Assembly (NCBI RefSeq): GCF_932294415.1
Contig: NC_065536.1
Span: 31,329,354-31,393,353 of the forward strand
Source of the DNA: Quercus robur
Lineage: Eukaryota; Streptophyta; Magnoliopsida; Fagales; Fagaceae
Length of the DNA stretch: 64,000 nucleotides
Reading direction: 5' to 3'
Shown here: positions 11,522-23,372 of the stretch, one piece after another
How positions within the stretch are numbered: position 1 is the stretch's first letter
How the letters are laid out: each line of letters begins with the position of its first letter
Notes under the pieces: generated by a model
What the model was told of the DNA's origin: nothing
Database searches by the model: none
The model's input: the letters and a program-made list of their open reading frames with translations, nothing else
Made by a program: the position numbers and the translations under genes

Positions 11522-12706
11522 GGGTAAACTACATATTTAGTCCATAATCTTTAAGTCATATGTCAATTTAGTCTTTGACCTTTCAAATGTGTCAATTTGG
11601 TACCTAACCTTTTAGTATTGTGTTAAAATAGTTCTCGCCGTTAAATGATGGATGAAATATGTTGATGTGGCTAATGGCCCAAATAAAAAATCATTTTTAT
11701 GCCACATCAAATGACATGCATAATGCCACATGAAATAAAATAAAATAAAAAAATTTAAGAATTTGTTGAAATATCAATTATATTAAATTACAATGTGCTT
11801 TAAAAATATAAAATATAAAATAAAGTAAAATCATTCTAGAATATTCTCATCACTTTCTCAGCATCCAAACAGAAAATCATTTGAACCACAAACACTCTTC
11901 AAATCAAGACCCACGACAACCCATCTCCTGCACCACTTTTCAAAACCAAGAAAACATTCTTACTTGTTGATCTACTAGGAAAATGACTAAAATTTAAAAT
12001 ATGCAATTTCATGACCAATTTCATCCTTTGTTCTGTGCAACAAAGCAAGGGAACTACTAGCTAGCGTTGATGCTCAATCCAATTAGCATCCCAATAGATT
12101 AAACATATTAAGCCCAATGACGATGCAAGCTGTAAAGACAACGACAACGTGGTGTACACAACTGAAATATGGGAGTTAAAGTAAGGCGACGGTGTAAGTG
12201 GGTTTGGCAACAGAGGCATGGGTACCTTCAGCCTTCATCCTCATCTCCTCAAACAATTTTTTACTTTCTTGCACCATCGCCCATGCTATTTGTACAGCTT
12301 TATTTGATGCCAAAGTCTCAACTGCATGGTGATGGTTTTCTTGGGGTTTGAAAAGCGGCGGAGGAGAAGGGTTGTCATGGGTTTTGGTTTAAGGATAGGG
12401 TGTTTGGGATTCAAATGATTTATTATTATTATTTTTTAAAATTTTAACTTTTAAAGCAGATTCTTAAAACTAAATTTTTTTAGTTTTATTTTTTATTCCA
12501 CGTGGCATTATTCATGTCATGATGTGGCATAAAAATGGTTTTTTATTTGATTGTTAGCCATATTAGTATTTTTCATCCATCATTTAACGATAGAGACTAT
12601 TTCAACATAATACTAAAAGGTTAGGAACCAAATTGACACATTTAAAAGATCAAGAATCAAATTGACATATAACGTAAAGGTTAGAGACCAAATGCGTAAT
12701 TCACCC
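11522..12706. mobile_element. long-armed MULE foldback element
   Basis: TIRs begin GGGTAAACTACATATTTAG on the left and, reverse-complemented, GGGTGAATTACGCATTTGG on the right. A perfect 9-bp direct repeat AAAAGTTAA flanks it (11513-11521 and 12707-12715), typical of Mutator-like elements. The arms extend far inward. Sequence near 11875-11960 ('aaatcatttgaaccacaaacactc', then 'acgacaacccatctcctgc') matches the reverse complement of about 12320-12420, so each arm is about 400-450 bp. The interior carries short gene-like pieces, for example a - strand frame containing VQIAWAMVQESKKLFEEM, which I cannot identify. No transposase. Confidence 0.8.
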
Positions 12707-12715
12707 AAAAGTTAA

Positions 12716-13352
12716 ATGAAAATAAAGAAAAGGAAAAGCCTCTCTTATTTTGAACACGCGCAAGATAACAAAACATTTTGACTTGGTACAACAAGAAGAC
12801 ATGGGGAATACGGTCTAATAAATGAGCAAATTGCTGTCCAAAAACAAAAGGTGAGAAGATAGACTTGGTCTTACTTGAATATCTTTGGTTTGTCTTTTTT
12901 TCATTTTTTTTAATTATTATTATTATTATTTATTTTTTTTATTTATAAATTTGGAACTCTGTATCTAAAATTTTCGTGCTTATATTTTGGTCAACACTTA
13001 ATAATTGGTTGGAGTAGTAATTAGAAAGCGAAAACAATTATCAATTTAATGTCATATAATAAATAAATTATAAAATATTTTTTAATTGAAATTTGATACA
13101 GAATATTTATATTAATTAAATTTATAATATCCCTAAATTACTCCACAAATAATAATTCCAAAGGAAACTTTTCTATTACACAATGACTTTTCCAGCGAGG
13201 CATATTAGCTTGGACATTTGACTTGAAAATTGAAATTCAAAGATAGAAAGTACCTTTTAATTTGGGTAGAGTGAAACTGTCAATCAATTAGGCCTTGAGA
13301 AATAAAAGTTGGTTTTTAGTTACTCCTCTTCGAAACTTAGATCCCAATCACC
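12716..13352. other. AT-rich intergenic sequence
   Basis: No gene seen. It contains an ATT-rich microsatellite near 12915-12935. Confidence 0.5.
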
Positions 13353-13554
13353 GAGAAATTATACAGTGCTCATGATGGGTCGCGTTATTTATCCATCATT
13401 CCACTAAAAGACTTCTACCTGTTTAAAATTGTTGAGTCAATAGTTAGTTTCTATTTTAAATATTTTTTGACTCAGCAATTTTAAACAGGTGAGAGTCTTT
13501 TAGTGGAATGATGAACAAATAATATGGTCCACCATGAGGATATTATAATTTCTC
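13353..13554. mobile_element. palindromic MITE, copy 1
   Basis: A nearly complete palindrome. It begins GAGAAATTATA and ends with the inverted version. The arms share 'catcattccactaaaagac' and 'gtttaaaattgttgagtca' with their reverse complements at 13466-13545. A second copy of the family lies at 50105-50296. No coding capacity. The target duplication is unclear. Confidence 0.75.
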
Positions 13555-14380
13555 TTAGTCACCAGTGATCAAGACTTTTACTAGTCCTGTGAATACGTAT
13601 ATTTTGTTCTATTTTTAGTGTTTTACGAATATCACAACTTAACATGTATATGTTTGACTTTTCTTATAAAATAATCTAAGTTTAAAATGGAAAAGAAATC
13701 AAATAAAAGATATACCATAATTTGTGGAACATAAAGTGGAACACATAAAACAAATTGCCTCTCATATATTTCTTAGACAAGAATACTTTTCATGAGAAAT
13801 TACATTTTTTTATCATAAATTATACACAATTTTACACTTTGCCCTTGTGAACTATCGAAAGGTATAATTAACCTTCCAAAGTTATAACTTTTTTATAATG
13901 GGCCTTGTTGTCTTGTTGTCTGTTTTGGTATTAAAGTATGACAAAATTAAATATTAAAAAATCAAAAATTTCATCTACAAAATAGATGAGAGATGGGTAA
14001 ATTAGTATTTTAATGCTAAATTCGGGTAGATTTAATAGTAAAACAGATGATAAAGAGTTAAGTGTTACATAATTTTCTATTCAAAGAGTCGATCGTGTTT
14101 TTTTAATACTCCATAGGACAAAGTGTAAATTGAGGAACAATTTAAGGTAAAAAAGTGTGAAAAGAAACAAAGTATTAATTAAGGTATAATTTAGGATAAA
14201 AAGAGTGTGAACGAGTCAATCGTGATTTATGTTATCATAATTGAGTTCACACATTTTTATTTTGATTTACTACCACCAACACTTTTTTATTATTAATACT
14301 ATTACTAGAGTTCACACAAAAGGCGTGTCTTCAACAAGAGGAAGGGTCGAGGAAGAAACAGAGGAAAATTGCAGTAAAAC
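13555..14380. other. upstream region of the OBERON3-like gene
   Basis: AT-rich. At about 13800-13860 and 14095-14200 there are oppositely oriented stretches of the 'tcataaattatac ... cactttgcc' type, possibly the ends of another degraded MITE, which I could not delimit. The last few hundred bases precede the TATA box at 14381 and presumably include the promoter. I recognise no specific cis-element. Confidence 0.4.
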
Positions 14381-14390
14381 TTATAAATAA
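14381..14390 (+). promoter_or_regulatory. TATA box of the OBERON3-like gene
   Basis: The sequence ttataaataa lies 390 bases before the main ATG, in otherwise non-repetitive DNA. A transcription start about 30 bases downstream would give a leader of roughly 350 nt. That leader includes the pyrimidine-rich (CT) tract at 14670-14750, a common feature of plant 5' UTRs. Position inferred from sequence only. Confidence 0.5.
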
Positions 14391-14559
14391 GTCAGTACAG
14401 TGAAATGGACCAGAGGTCTGTAATTCTCCAATATTCGAAGGGTCAGAGTAGTAATTTGGGAGAGACAAAAAAGCAATCGCCGTTATAGTTATTCGTGTAA
14501 ACACTCAGAAAATCCAGCCGTTGCAGAGAGAGGAAAACAAAACAAAACAGAGCAAAGCA

Positions 14560-14577
14560 ATGGTCCTAGCCTCTTAG
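14560..14577 (+). promoter_or_regulatory. upstream ORF 1 in the OBERON3-like leader
   Basis: A minimal uORF of five sense codons (M-V-L-A-S) ends in TAG. The context before the ATG (agcaA) is fair. If transcription starts near 14415, scanning ribosomes meet this ATG before the main start at 14771. Confidence 0.45.
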
Positions 14578-14594
14578 GTGAAGAATCAAAGCCA

Positions 14595-14603
14595 ATGAAC
14601 TGA
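14595..14603 (+). promoter_or_regulatory. upstream ORF 2 in the OBERON3-like leader
   Basis: A two-codon uORF (ATG-AAC-TGA) lies 17 bases after the first uORF and 167 bases before the main start codon. Together the two give the leader two reinitiation points. Confidence 0.4.
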
Positions 14604-14770
14604 AAAGAAGAACCCTCAGGATTCTCCCTTATTTCCCAAACTGCCCCTCCCTGCTTTCTTTGACCATCATTTGCTTTTCTCTCTCTGGTACATATCTCTT
14701 TCTTTCTCTCTGTGTCTCTCTGTCTTTTTTTTTTTCTTCTTTCTTTGTTTGTCTGCTGTGAGTCTTTAAT

Positions 14771-17700
14771 ATGGTCATGTTGAGAGATAAAGATCTCTCT
14801 AATGGTCGGTTAGGTTGTGAGGGTGACAATTGCTCACAGACTAAGCTCTCTCAGCAGAAGAAGGAGAACCCAGATGAGAAAATGAGTTTTGCTGAAAAGG
14901 GTATGGATTTTCAGAGAGATTCAGGGATGGGTTCTGATGGGAATGGTTTCAGATCAAAGTTGCCAACAAAAACAGGGACTTCAGGGGCACAAGAGCTCAC
15001 ACTCAGCTACCTCTGTGACAATTCCAAACTGGGTCTTCCTGAGAAAGAGAAAAACTTGCTGTATTCCCGAGAAAGAGAAACGAACGCTTCTGTTGCTGAG
15101 AATTCAATTTCAAACCAAGGTGAGAAATGGGTGGAGAGGGATTTCCTCAATCTGAACGAAACAAGGGGGAATTCCTCGAAACGAGAGGTGGAGGAAGAGC
15201 TTGATAGAGAGAATATAGTACCAGAGAAAAAGCCAAAGCTTGAGACTTTGAACTTGTCTCTAGCTTTGCCTGATGTTTCTCTCTCTCTCACTGCTGCTCC
15301 AATTCCCAACCAGATTGCTGCTAAGAGTATGCAATCTTTAGCACCTTCTAACAATTGTTCCAATGATTTTACTGCCACTGCTACTTCCATGTCTTACTCT
15401 TATTCCCTTCCCTTTTCCCACAACCCCAGTTGCTCTTTGACTCGTAATTCCACTGAAAATTACGATGACCAGATTTGGAACTGTGGGGAAGGGACTAATG
15501 GTTCGGTTCATAGTCGATTTAAGCCGATCGGTGATGGGGCTGTGGGGCTTTCCAATCATGGTGCAGGAAGCCTTTTTTCAATGATGCAGGCAAATCAGGC
15601 TAGTACTCGTAAAAAGGACTTTTGTAGTAATGTTAATAACAATAATAGTAGTCATTATAGGACTACAACTGGCTCTGAGAACCATTCCTTTTTCCCGTCT
15701 GAGCTCCCTGCAAGGCCGCGGATTGATACGCTGTCTGGTGATTCCAGAGGGCGGGGTTCAGAGGGTTTGAGGAATTTGGAGGGTGTGGATGGTGGTGGTG
15801 GTGGTGGTGGTAGTGGTAGTGGGAGGGTTAGGAAGTTGTCCAGACAGGAGAGACTTGTTATAGAGATTGTATCTGAGTCTGTTCCTGATATGGCTCAGAT
15901 ATGTCAGGAACTTCCGGAGGAGACAGTTGCTATGGTTAAGGATTACTTGAATGGTATAATTATAATGCCTGAGAAGAAAGAGGAATTAGTGGGATTACAG
16001 TATTTGCTTGAACGCAGATCTGATCTTACTAGGGAGACTCTGTCTAAGTGCCACAAAAGGCAGTTGGAAGTTTTGGTTGCTGTGAAGATGGGGCTTGGAA
16101 GCTACTTATCTAGTGAAATTCGCCTCTCAACAAATGATCTGGTGGACATTTTCTTGTATGTGAAATGTAGAAATGTAAATTGCCGGAGCGTACTGCCGGT
16201 TGATGATTGTGACTGCAAGATTTGCTCAGGAAATAAGGGGTTTTGCAGCCAGTGTATGTGTCCCATCTGTTTGAAATTTGATTATGCCAACAATACCTGC
16301 AGTTGGGTTGGTTGTGATGTGTGCTCCCATTGGTGCCATGCTGCTTGTGGCATTCAGAAGAATCTGATTAAGCCAGGTCCTAGCTTGAAGGGACCTTCAG
16401 GGAGTACTGAGATGCAGTTACACTGCATTGGGTGTAGTCATGCTTCGGAAATGTTTGGTTTCGTTAAGGATGTGTTTATGCTTTGCGCAAAGAATTGGGC
16501 TTTGGAAACTCTTAAAAAGGAGCTTGATTGTGTCAGGAAAATTTTCAGGGGAAGTGAAGATTACAAAGGCAAAGAATTGCATCTTAAGGCTGATGATATG
16601 CTATCCAAGCTTGAGACCAAAATGGTCTCTCCTTCAGATGCGTGCAACAGCATGATTCAGTTTTTCAACTGTGAGTTTTTTGACTTTGTCTTATTGTTTC
16701 TTAAGACGATTTTGTTTTTTATCTGCTAGCCTCAATATGCACCGTGCTGTTAATAAGCTTTTAGGTTTGGTTGCAAAGTATGAGCTCTATTCTTCTATAC
16801 ATGTCAACTTCATGTTGGCTTCTCTAGAAAGAAGATATATTTAACAAGGATAAAAGGCTGATATGAGGCCCTTTTGAAGGATTTTAGCTTCATTCAATGA
16901 TGCTTCAATATTTGACAATCTTTAGCATCATGGAAACAGTTAATTATGTAACTAGTAATCTTAACAATTAGGTGATTAGACTTGGTGGTTTATTTGTGAC
17001 CTGAATATTGATTGGAGTTGGGATTTGCATTTGAGAAGATAATTTAGTTTAGAATATGCTAGGACCTGGAATGATAATCTTACTTTTATAGGAAAATTTT
17101 CTACAACCAGTGGTGCTTGTATTTGTCTGTATGGTCTATTGGTACTTGCAATACCATGAATTGTGTGGATTAGGATTGTGAGGTGTTATGTGGGCATGTG
17201 CTAAGTCTCACATTGGGCGAGTATTAAGTCGATATTGGGTATATGCTATTACAGGAAACTTTAATTGTGATTTGTCCTTTTGAGGTATAGTGAATGTGTG
17301 GCTAACATTATTTTTTGGATTGTGACCAACCATGTCAAAGCCAACTTGGTAATGGTTTATAGTTTAGGGGCATTCTAGTGTTATACGAGTCTTGTTAAGG
17401 AAGTCAGGGATTAAAAGAACCGCCCGCCCGGGGGGGGGGGGGGGGGGGCAACTTGGTAACGCCATATGGTTTTGGGCCATTGCATTTTAACACAAATCCA
17501 GAAGAGGATGACAAGGATTTAAGTGGGGAAGATTGTTGTGATCACAGTTAATACTTTTGGGGTATTAGTGCAAGTGGCTAGTGCTTCTTTGGATTGTGAT
17601 AGTACCTACCCTCATATTTAATTGTAAGAACATAGAAAAGTAAACTTGTATAAGTAATATTTAATTAGAAATTTCAAAAAATTGTGGAATTTTTATAAGA

Positions 17701-19236
17701 GGTATGAGTTCTTGTTTTATATATGATGAATTTGTGGTAAATTTTCTTCATGGATGTTAGAGAAATACTTCTTGATGTTTTTACAATGAAAGCACTATTG
17801 CCATGGCTATCTGAATGCTTGGACAGCTTTCCTTGTAAAGTTTCAACTTTGTTCTAGATTTTCATGGAAGCATTTAAAATAGCTATATTATAACTATTAG
17901 TCATTCCCTCACTCAAAGATTGGAGGAATTTTCTGTATGTGTGAACCTGAGTTTTGTAATGGGTTAATTGGAAGGAACTGCAACATGGATAGATATTGCA
18001 TTTGTTAGAAAGCACACAATTCACAACTGATTTATAATTCCTGAACAACTGAATCATGTTTCATAGCATTGTAATTCACATTGATGTTTTCATGGTAATT
18101 TCTAGTGTGTATCTGGAAAGTTCCTTTTAAAAAATATTTTGAGAGAAGTATAAAAGTTATATTTAGCTGAGCCAGAGTGCTAACTTGACCTCACAGAAAG
18201 CTTTGCCACATCACACATTTTAACTTTAAATTTGATAAGAAACTGACTGGGAAACTGCCATTTTGTTCCAGATGCTTCTTACTCATTAGAATGTTGATGG
18301 AACCTTCTGAGAGCTAGAAGTTTTCCCATTATAATATTTTACAGGAATGCCACATGCGAATTGAAGAAGTAAATTGTGTTTTACTCGGTAGTTGAGGGTT
18401 TAAAATCCTAAATTTTATACAGGACCACCATAGAAAATGGAAGCCATTACCATGAATGGTGTTTGAATTTTATGAAATGCCACCAATTCATATTTTCAAT
18501 CTTTCACTATCATCTATGATGATACTTTTCCATCTGAGACAGCCATGTACATAATGTATATTAGTTGAATATTTTTTTTAATATGCATAACATAAAGTCA
18601 CATTTTTTATGTGCATGCCTAACTCTGAAGGTTTTGTTTTTTGGACAAATGGACACAGATGGCATGTCTGCTCCTGTTGTGGCTTCAAATGAGTTGGTGG
18701 CAACTCAATCTATCCTTAAAAAAGAAGCAACCCCTCTTTCACAATCCATTTCTCTACCCCCAAAATATACAGCGTTCAACATGAGCTCTTCTAGCATACG
18801 CAACGATTTACTGTCAAATGATCTTCGTCAGAGTGACCTCAAACCTTCCATAATGAGTGAGTTGACAACAGATGATGATTTCCGGTTTGGGTCATTGTCA
18901 AAGAAAGATAGCTTTGACAGCTTGGAAAGCTTAGTGCGGATCAAGGAAGCAGAAGCGAGGATGTTCCAGAACAAGGCTGATGATGCGCGGAGAGAGGCTG
19001 AAGGTTTCCGGCGGATGATTAGGACTAAGAATGACAAGGTGGAAGAAGAGTATGCTGGAAAGCTTGCCAAACTATGTTTGCAAGAGACTGAGGAAAGGCG
19101 CAGGAAGAAACTGGAGGAACTAAAGGTTTTGGAAAATTCACATGGTGATTATTTCAACATGAAACGCAGAATGGAAGCTGAGATTACTGGCTTGTTAGAG
19201 AGAATGGAGGCAACAAAGCAGCAGTGGGCTTGTTAG
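14771..19236 (+). CDS. OBE3: OBERON3-type PHD-finger protein, 2 coding exons
   Basis: Coding exons are 14771-16670 and 18659-19236. The donor is ACT|GTGAGT, the acceptor is CACAG|AT, and the join restores FFNYGMS. This gives 825 aa. Features in order: an acidic, Ser-rich N-terminus; KKPKLETLNLSLAL near residue 160, an LxLxL run; DFTATATSMSYSYS; a poly-Gly run near 340; a helical region (LSRQERLVIEIVSES); a Cys/His-rich PHD finger of OBERON type at about 466-555 (CRNVNCRS ... CDVCSHWCHAAC ... HCIGC); and a C-terminal coiled coil (SLESLVRIKEAEARMFQNKADD onward). OBERON proteins are nuclear factors needed for embryonic root and shoot meristem formation, and the short N-terminus fits OBE3 rather than OBE4. 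The start could also be the ATG two codons later (MLRDKDL). A 38-bp duplication alters the final residues (see 19191-19266). The 1988-bp intron contains a poly-G tract. Confidence 0.93.
17430..17448 (+). repeat. 19-base poly-G tract in the OBERON3-like intron
   Basis: A run of 19 G follows cgcccgcccg inside the intron. Such long G homopolymers are rare in plant introns and easily mis-assembled, so its length should be treated as uncertain. Confidence 0.8.
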
Positions 19237-19266
19237 AGAGAATGGAGGCAACAAAGCAGCAGTGGG
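19191..19266 (+). repeat. 38-bp perfect tandem duplication across the OBERON3-like stop codon
   Basis: Two identical 38-bp units (19191-19228 and 19229-19266) start cttgttagagagaatggagg. In the first unit the reading frame runs GLLERMEATKQQW and then A-C-stop. In the second unit the same frame would have ended W-V-stop (tgggtttga). Since 38 is not a multiple of three, the duplicated copy is read in another frame, and its TTAG supplies the present stop. Confidence 0.9.
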
Positions 19267-21046
19267 TTTGATATCTTTTTTCTTTTTAACATTGATGCTA
19301 ATAGTGTGTAGTTTGTTGGTGTTATTATTTTGGATTATGCTTGTTAATTTAAATGCAAAATGAACAATCATTTTCAGTTGTGAAATTTCAGAACTAGCTT
19401 TTCTCCTCTTCATCCATTTTTCTAAGAAGCTTGACAGAGCATGAATGCCAACCAAAATTTATTCATTACCAGGACCATATAACAATTCTATCTGCAACTC
19501 TAGTTGTATTTAAGTTAGTCTTGTCTTGTTGAATTTGGTCTACATTTTATAAAAAATGATACGATTCTACTATAACTAGCATATACTCTTAGGTTCATTC
19601 TATAGCCTCAAGAAATTAATACTAATAGGCAATTCAGTTTGTTATTGAAAGCGAATCAAAATACACCCATTAATGTTTATTTGATGCCAATCATGCCACT
19701 GAATCTCCCCCTCATGTTAAAGTCAACCAGGCATCATTTTATTAGTCAAATTTAATTGGGATAGTGATGTGTGTGGTAGGTAGCCAGTGGCCAGTGCAGA
19801 GCAATGTTGGACCACAACTGTTTCTCAAGTTTGCTAGGATTATCAATTATCATCATGAGACAATATTTTCTCTTTTTTCGGCTAGATTATACACTACATA
19901 AACCAAAACAAATATAATACCATTTTGCGCCAAAACAAATATAAAAAAGGGAAGGGATTAACACCATTAGAAATTGTACCAAGAAATGCTGGTGGATGGA
20001 GAATAAACTATAAAGGAATAAGGTAATGCGCCACTAGTGATCTTACAAAGATAGTCCTTATCTTTGGAGCATTCAAGGGCCACTGACTTCGGGCTCTTAT
20101 GCAATTGGTGCTTAGGTATCGAATTTTTCTGACATTTATTCTCAGGTTGCCTACTCCACTATCACAAGATTCACAATAGAACATCAATAAAGTATGGAGC
20201 TTTTAACCCGACACAAGTTAAGAAATAATAAATATCCAGTACGTGACAATTAAGTCAACTAGTTCTTATTAAGTTGACTTTGCAGAATGCCCACTTTAGT
20301 TATGGTTATGAGTTTTTTTATTTTTTGATAATTCAATAATTACAATATTGCTGCTATTGCATTTGAACCATAAATATTTTCATTAAAATACTGTTTTAAC
20401 TACTCTGGCATTATGCTCTTTGTTTTTATGTTTGAACAATGATGTTCTTACTTATTATGCGTGCCAAAGGGTGATCATTATGTTTGTGATTGCAATAAAG
20501 TACACTATCTCTATTTGTCTATGTAGGACAGAGAGAGAATCATGATAATAATGATTATTGTAAAGCTTTTTTATATTTGACTTGAAAATAATAAGAATGG
20601 ACACGGCATCAAGATAAATTTTGAAAATAAATCCCACCAAGCAAAGTGCGAAGCGAAAGGTAGGAAAGATAGGGTAAATTTTATTTTTATTTTTTTCGTG
20701 CATGCTTGCAAATGATTGGTGACCAATTGACAAATAATTATTAATGACAAATAAAATAAGCTTTTAAGATTTAAAAGGAAAAAATTAAGAATGTGAGGAG
20801 TCCGCATCTTCTTCTTTTTTTTAAAATATATTTAAGAAGAAAGACCTTGAATTTGATTAATGGAGGCTAATAAAAGGAACAAATTAAGAATGTGAGGAGT
20901 CCGCATCTTGAAGGGCCATATAACATGAAATCCGGTTCATCAAAATCTAGATTCCAATTTTTTTTCCTCTCTCAAAGTGAATTTGTATGTTGAACATTTG
21001 GATTCCAAATTTCTTTTCCTCCAAAATAAATTGGGATGTTAAATAT

Positions 21047-21051
<5 letters not shown>
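19267..21051. other. 3' flank of the OBERON3-like gene and intergenic DNA
   Basis: The first several hundred bases probably include the 3' UTR, though no clear poly(A) signal decides its end. Later a roughly 40-bp stretch with 'aagaatgtgaggagtccgca' is repeated at 20785-20815 and 20885-20910. No further gene is seen. Confidence 0.5.

Positions 21052-21090
<39 letters not shown>
21052..21090. repeat. (CT)n microsatellite
   Basis: About 19 perfect CT units. Confidence 0.95.
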
Positions 21091-21091
<1 letters not shown>

Positions 21092-21232
21092 AAAACTAAA
21101 ACATTAAAACAATAGTTATGTTAGTTAATGATTTCTTAATTATGAAAACACAGAAAATTTAAGTGAAGATTGCATATCCTTTCATTTTCTTCACTTCAAA
21201 AAAAATTCTGGATATTTTTTATTTAAAAAAAA

Positions 21233-21567
21233 GAGTAAACTACTTATTTCGTTCCTAACTTTTCAATTATGTCAATTTGGTCCCTAACCTTTTAGTGTCA
21301 TGTTAATTTAGTCTATGTCGTTATCTCTTGGATAAAAATTACTGACATGGCTAACCGCTAAAATAAAAAATTAATTTCAGTTAATGTGGCAATAAACTTT
21401 TTTTTTTTTTTGTCTATTTGCTACGTCAACAATTTATATCCAAAAGATAATGATAATGACTAAATTGACATGACACTAAAAGTTTAGAGACCAAATGGAC
21501 AAGGTTGAAAGGTTAGGGTCTAAATTGAAATTTGGTAAAAAATAAAAATCAAATATGTAGTTTATCC
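21233..21567. mobile_element. MULE-type MITE
   Basis: The inverted ends are GAGTAAACTACTTATTTCG and, reverse-complemented from the right, GGATAAACTACATATTTGA. Both are followed by 'tttggtccctaacctttta'-like sequence. A 9-bp direct repeat TAAAAAAAA flanks it (21224-21232 and 21568-21576), although its low complexity weakens that evidence. The TIRs resemble those of the element at 11522-12706. No coding capacity. Confidence 0.7.
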
Positions 21568-22643
21568 TAAAAAAAAAATGGAATCTAGATGCTCAACATC
21601 TGGATTTGCTTTGGGAGAAGAAAAAAAAGAAAAGAAAAAGAAATATAGATGATAATCATTTGGAATCTGGATTTGCCTTGGGTGATTTTTTTTTTTTTTT
21701 AAATAATTTGAATTCGGTTCTTCAAGACGTGGATTCCTCACGTTCCTAATTTGTTTGCTTCAAACCCCAAAATTTTATTCATATATTTTGTCATAAACAA
21801 TTATTTTCCAATTACCTCTTTGTAGGGGGTTTCATTCAAGTCCAAGTTTTCCTATTTTTCTCTTTGAAAAATTAGATAATACAGTATTATTGAGTCACAT
21901 CAGTTTTGGATGGACAATTGGCAAATTAATGCTAATAACCAAATAATCTAAACTTTTGGGGTTGCAATGGATCAAACTATACAAGAAGATCTGAATTCAA
22001 ATTTTATTATCTTATCTTTTGTCCAAAAAGTGAACATCCAAAGTCCACTTTTTCTCTCCAAAAAAAGTGGAAAAAGATGTTGATCATTTGGATTCCATTT
22101 TTTTTTTTATATATAATTTTTGTTCTCTCTCCTCCAATTTCTTTCTCTCATGAAAAGAGATAGCAGGAATGAGAGGGAGATCAAATGAAATAGAAAGATT
22201 TTGGATTCCCTTCAGGAGGATAAAAAAATGTTATAAAATTTGAATATGTATGTTGATTCCACTTTTGTGGAGTGAAAAAAAAAAAAAAAAAAAAAAGTGG
22301 AATACAGATGTCGAGGGGTGTTTGGTTTGTGTTTTTAAACAATAATTTTCAATTTTTAAACAACATTACATGTATTTTCACAAACTTTTTCACCAACACG
22401 TATTTCCACAAATGGGACTTATATTATAATTTGTTTCATGCAACCCCCAAAGCTTAATTTATTAGGCAATTGACAAATTATTGTTAAGGGAAAATAAATT
22501 CAGGTTTTGGGTTTTGATAGAAGTTGAATAATATACGCTAGAATTTGAACTTGTGGCATTTGCTTCAAGAAAATTATTGCTCTTTACTCTTTACTATTGG
22601 ACTGAGATACTACTTTGATTTTTGTGTAAGCGAGATTTGAATT
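21568..22643. other. AT-rich intergenic with scattered short repeats
   Basis: Short related blocks such as 'atctggatttgc', 'gatgttgatcatttggattcca' and 'gtggaatacagatgt' recur between about 20985 and 22310, separated by poly-A or poly-T. They look like a decayed local repeat. No gene is supported. Confidence 0.45.
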
Positions 22644-23121
22644 TAAATTCTTGGCGAAATTACACTATTGGTCTTGAAAATTTGCCCATTAAGTGCTAAT
22701 GGTCCTTCAAGTTTAAAATGAGCACAATTAATCCTTCTATTAATAGTGGTTAGTTTTAATGCTTACATGTCTAACAGAATTATGATATGACAAATTTTAG
22801 GTGACATGACATTAAATTTTATATTAAAAAATAAAAACACAAAATTTGACTCACTAAAAAATCAATCTAACCATTAGAATCTAACCCATTTCAGGTGGAT
22901 CCATTTCAAATCGGGTATTCCCAATTTGAAATCACATTGTACTAATCTAGAGAGGGAGAGATACAGAGAGATAAATAACGGCGCTATTGTTCACCTCTGG
23001 CATCACCATTCTTCTCCCTCGTGATCCATTCCTCTCATTACTAGAATATTGGAACTTGATGACATTACAAGTTAATTTTCAATTAAAAAATTCAAGAGTT
23101 TTAAGTGGATCTTTTACACTT

Positions 23122-23224
23122 TTTTATTTCGTTGGGTAATTGTTTATTGCGGGGGATAGAACCCTTGCGCTAAGGGTTACAAGGAGAACCGGGTAACACT
23201 AGGCTACAAGGCCCGATGATAAGA
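23122..23224 (-). mobile_element. short tRNA-derived SINE nested in the MULE
   Basis: The insert is flanked by a perfect 14-bp direct repeat GATCTTTTACACTT (23108-23121 and 23225-23238). On the - strand it carries a box-A-like 'tagcctagtgttacc' and a box-B-like 'gggttctatccc', the layout of a tRNA-derived SINE. At about 103 bp it is short. Without it, the MULE interior reads continuously through one copy of the 14-mer. Confidence 0.75.
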
Positions 23225-23372
23225 GATCTTTTACACTTGATGCCAATTATGGAATGAGACCTAGTTAGCCATACAAACTTAACTTTACTATACTCTCCCT
23301 AACCAATGTAGTTCATTTTCCATCGTCTCTTCTCAGAAACCCCACAACATCGTCAAAACCAAAGCAAAAGTT

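Noticed and set aside
13353-13554. Long palindrome as a possible microRNA precursor
   Set aside because: A second dispersed copy with the same ends at 50105-50296 shows that it is a MITE family; no evidence for a specific mature microRNA.
15007-15390. 127-codon - strand frame
   Set aside because: Antisense shadow of the OBERON3-like first exon.
23122-23224. Possible tRNA gene (box-B-like ggttctatccc on the - strand)
   Set aside because: It cannot be folded into a cloverleaf with an acceptor stem and anticodon arm, and it is bounded by a 14-bp target duplication, so it is a SINE.
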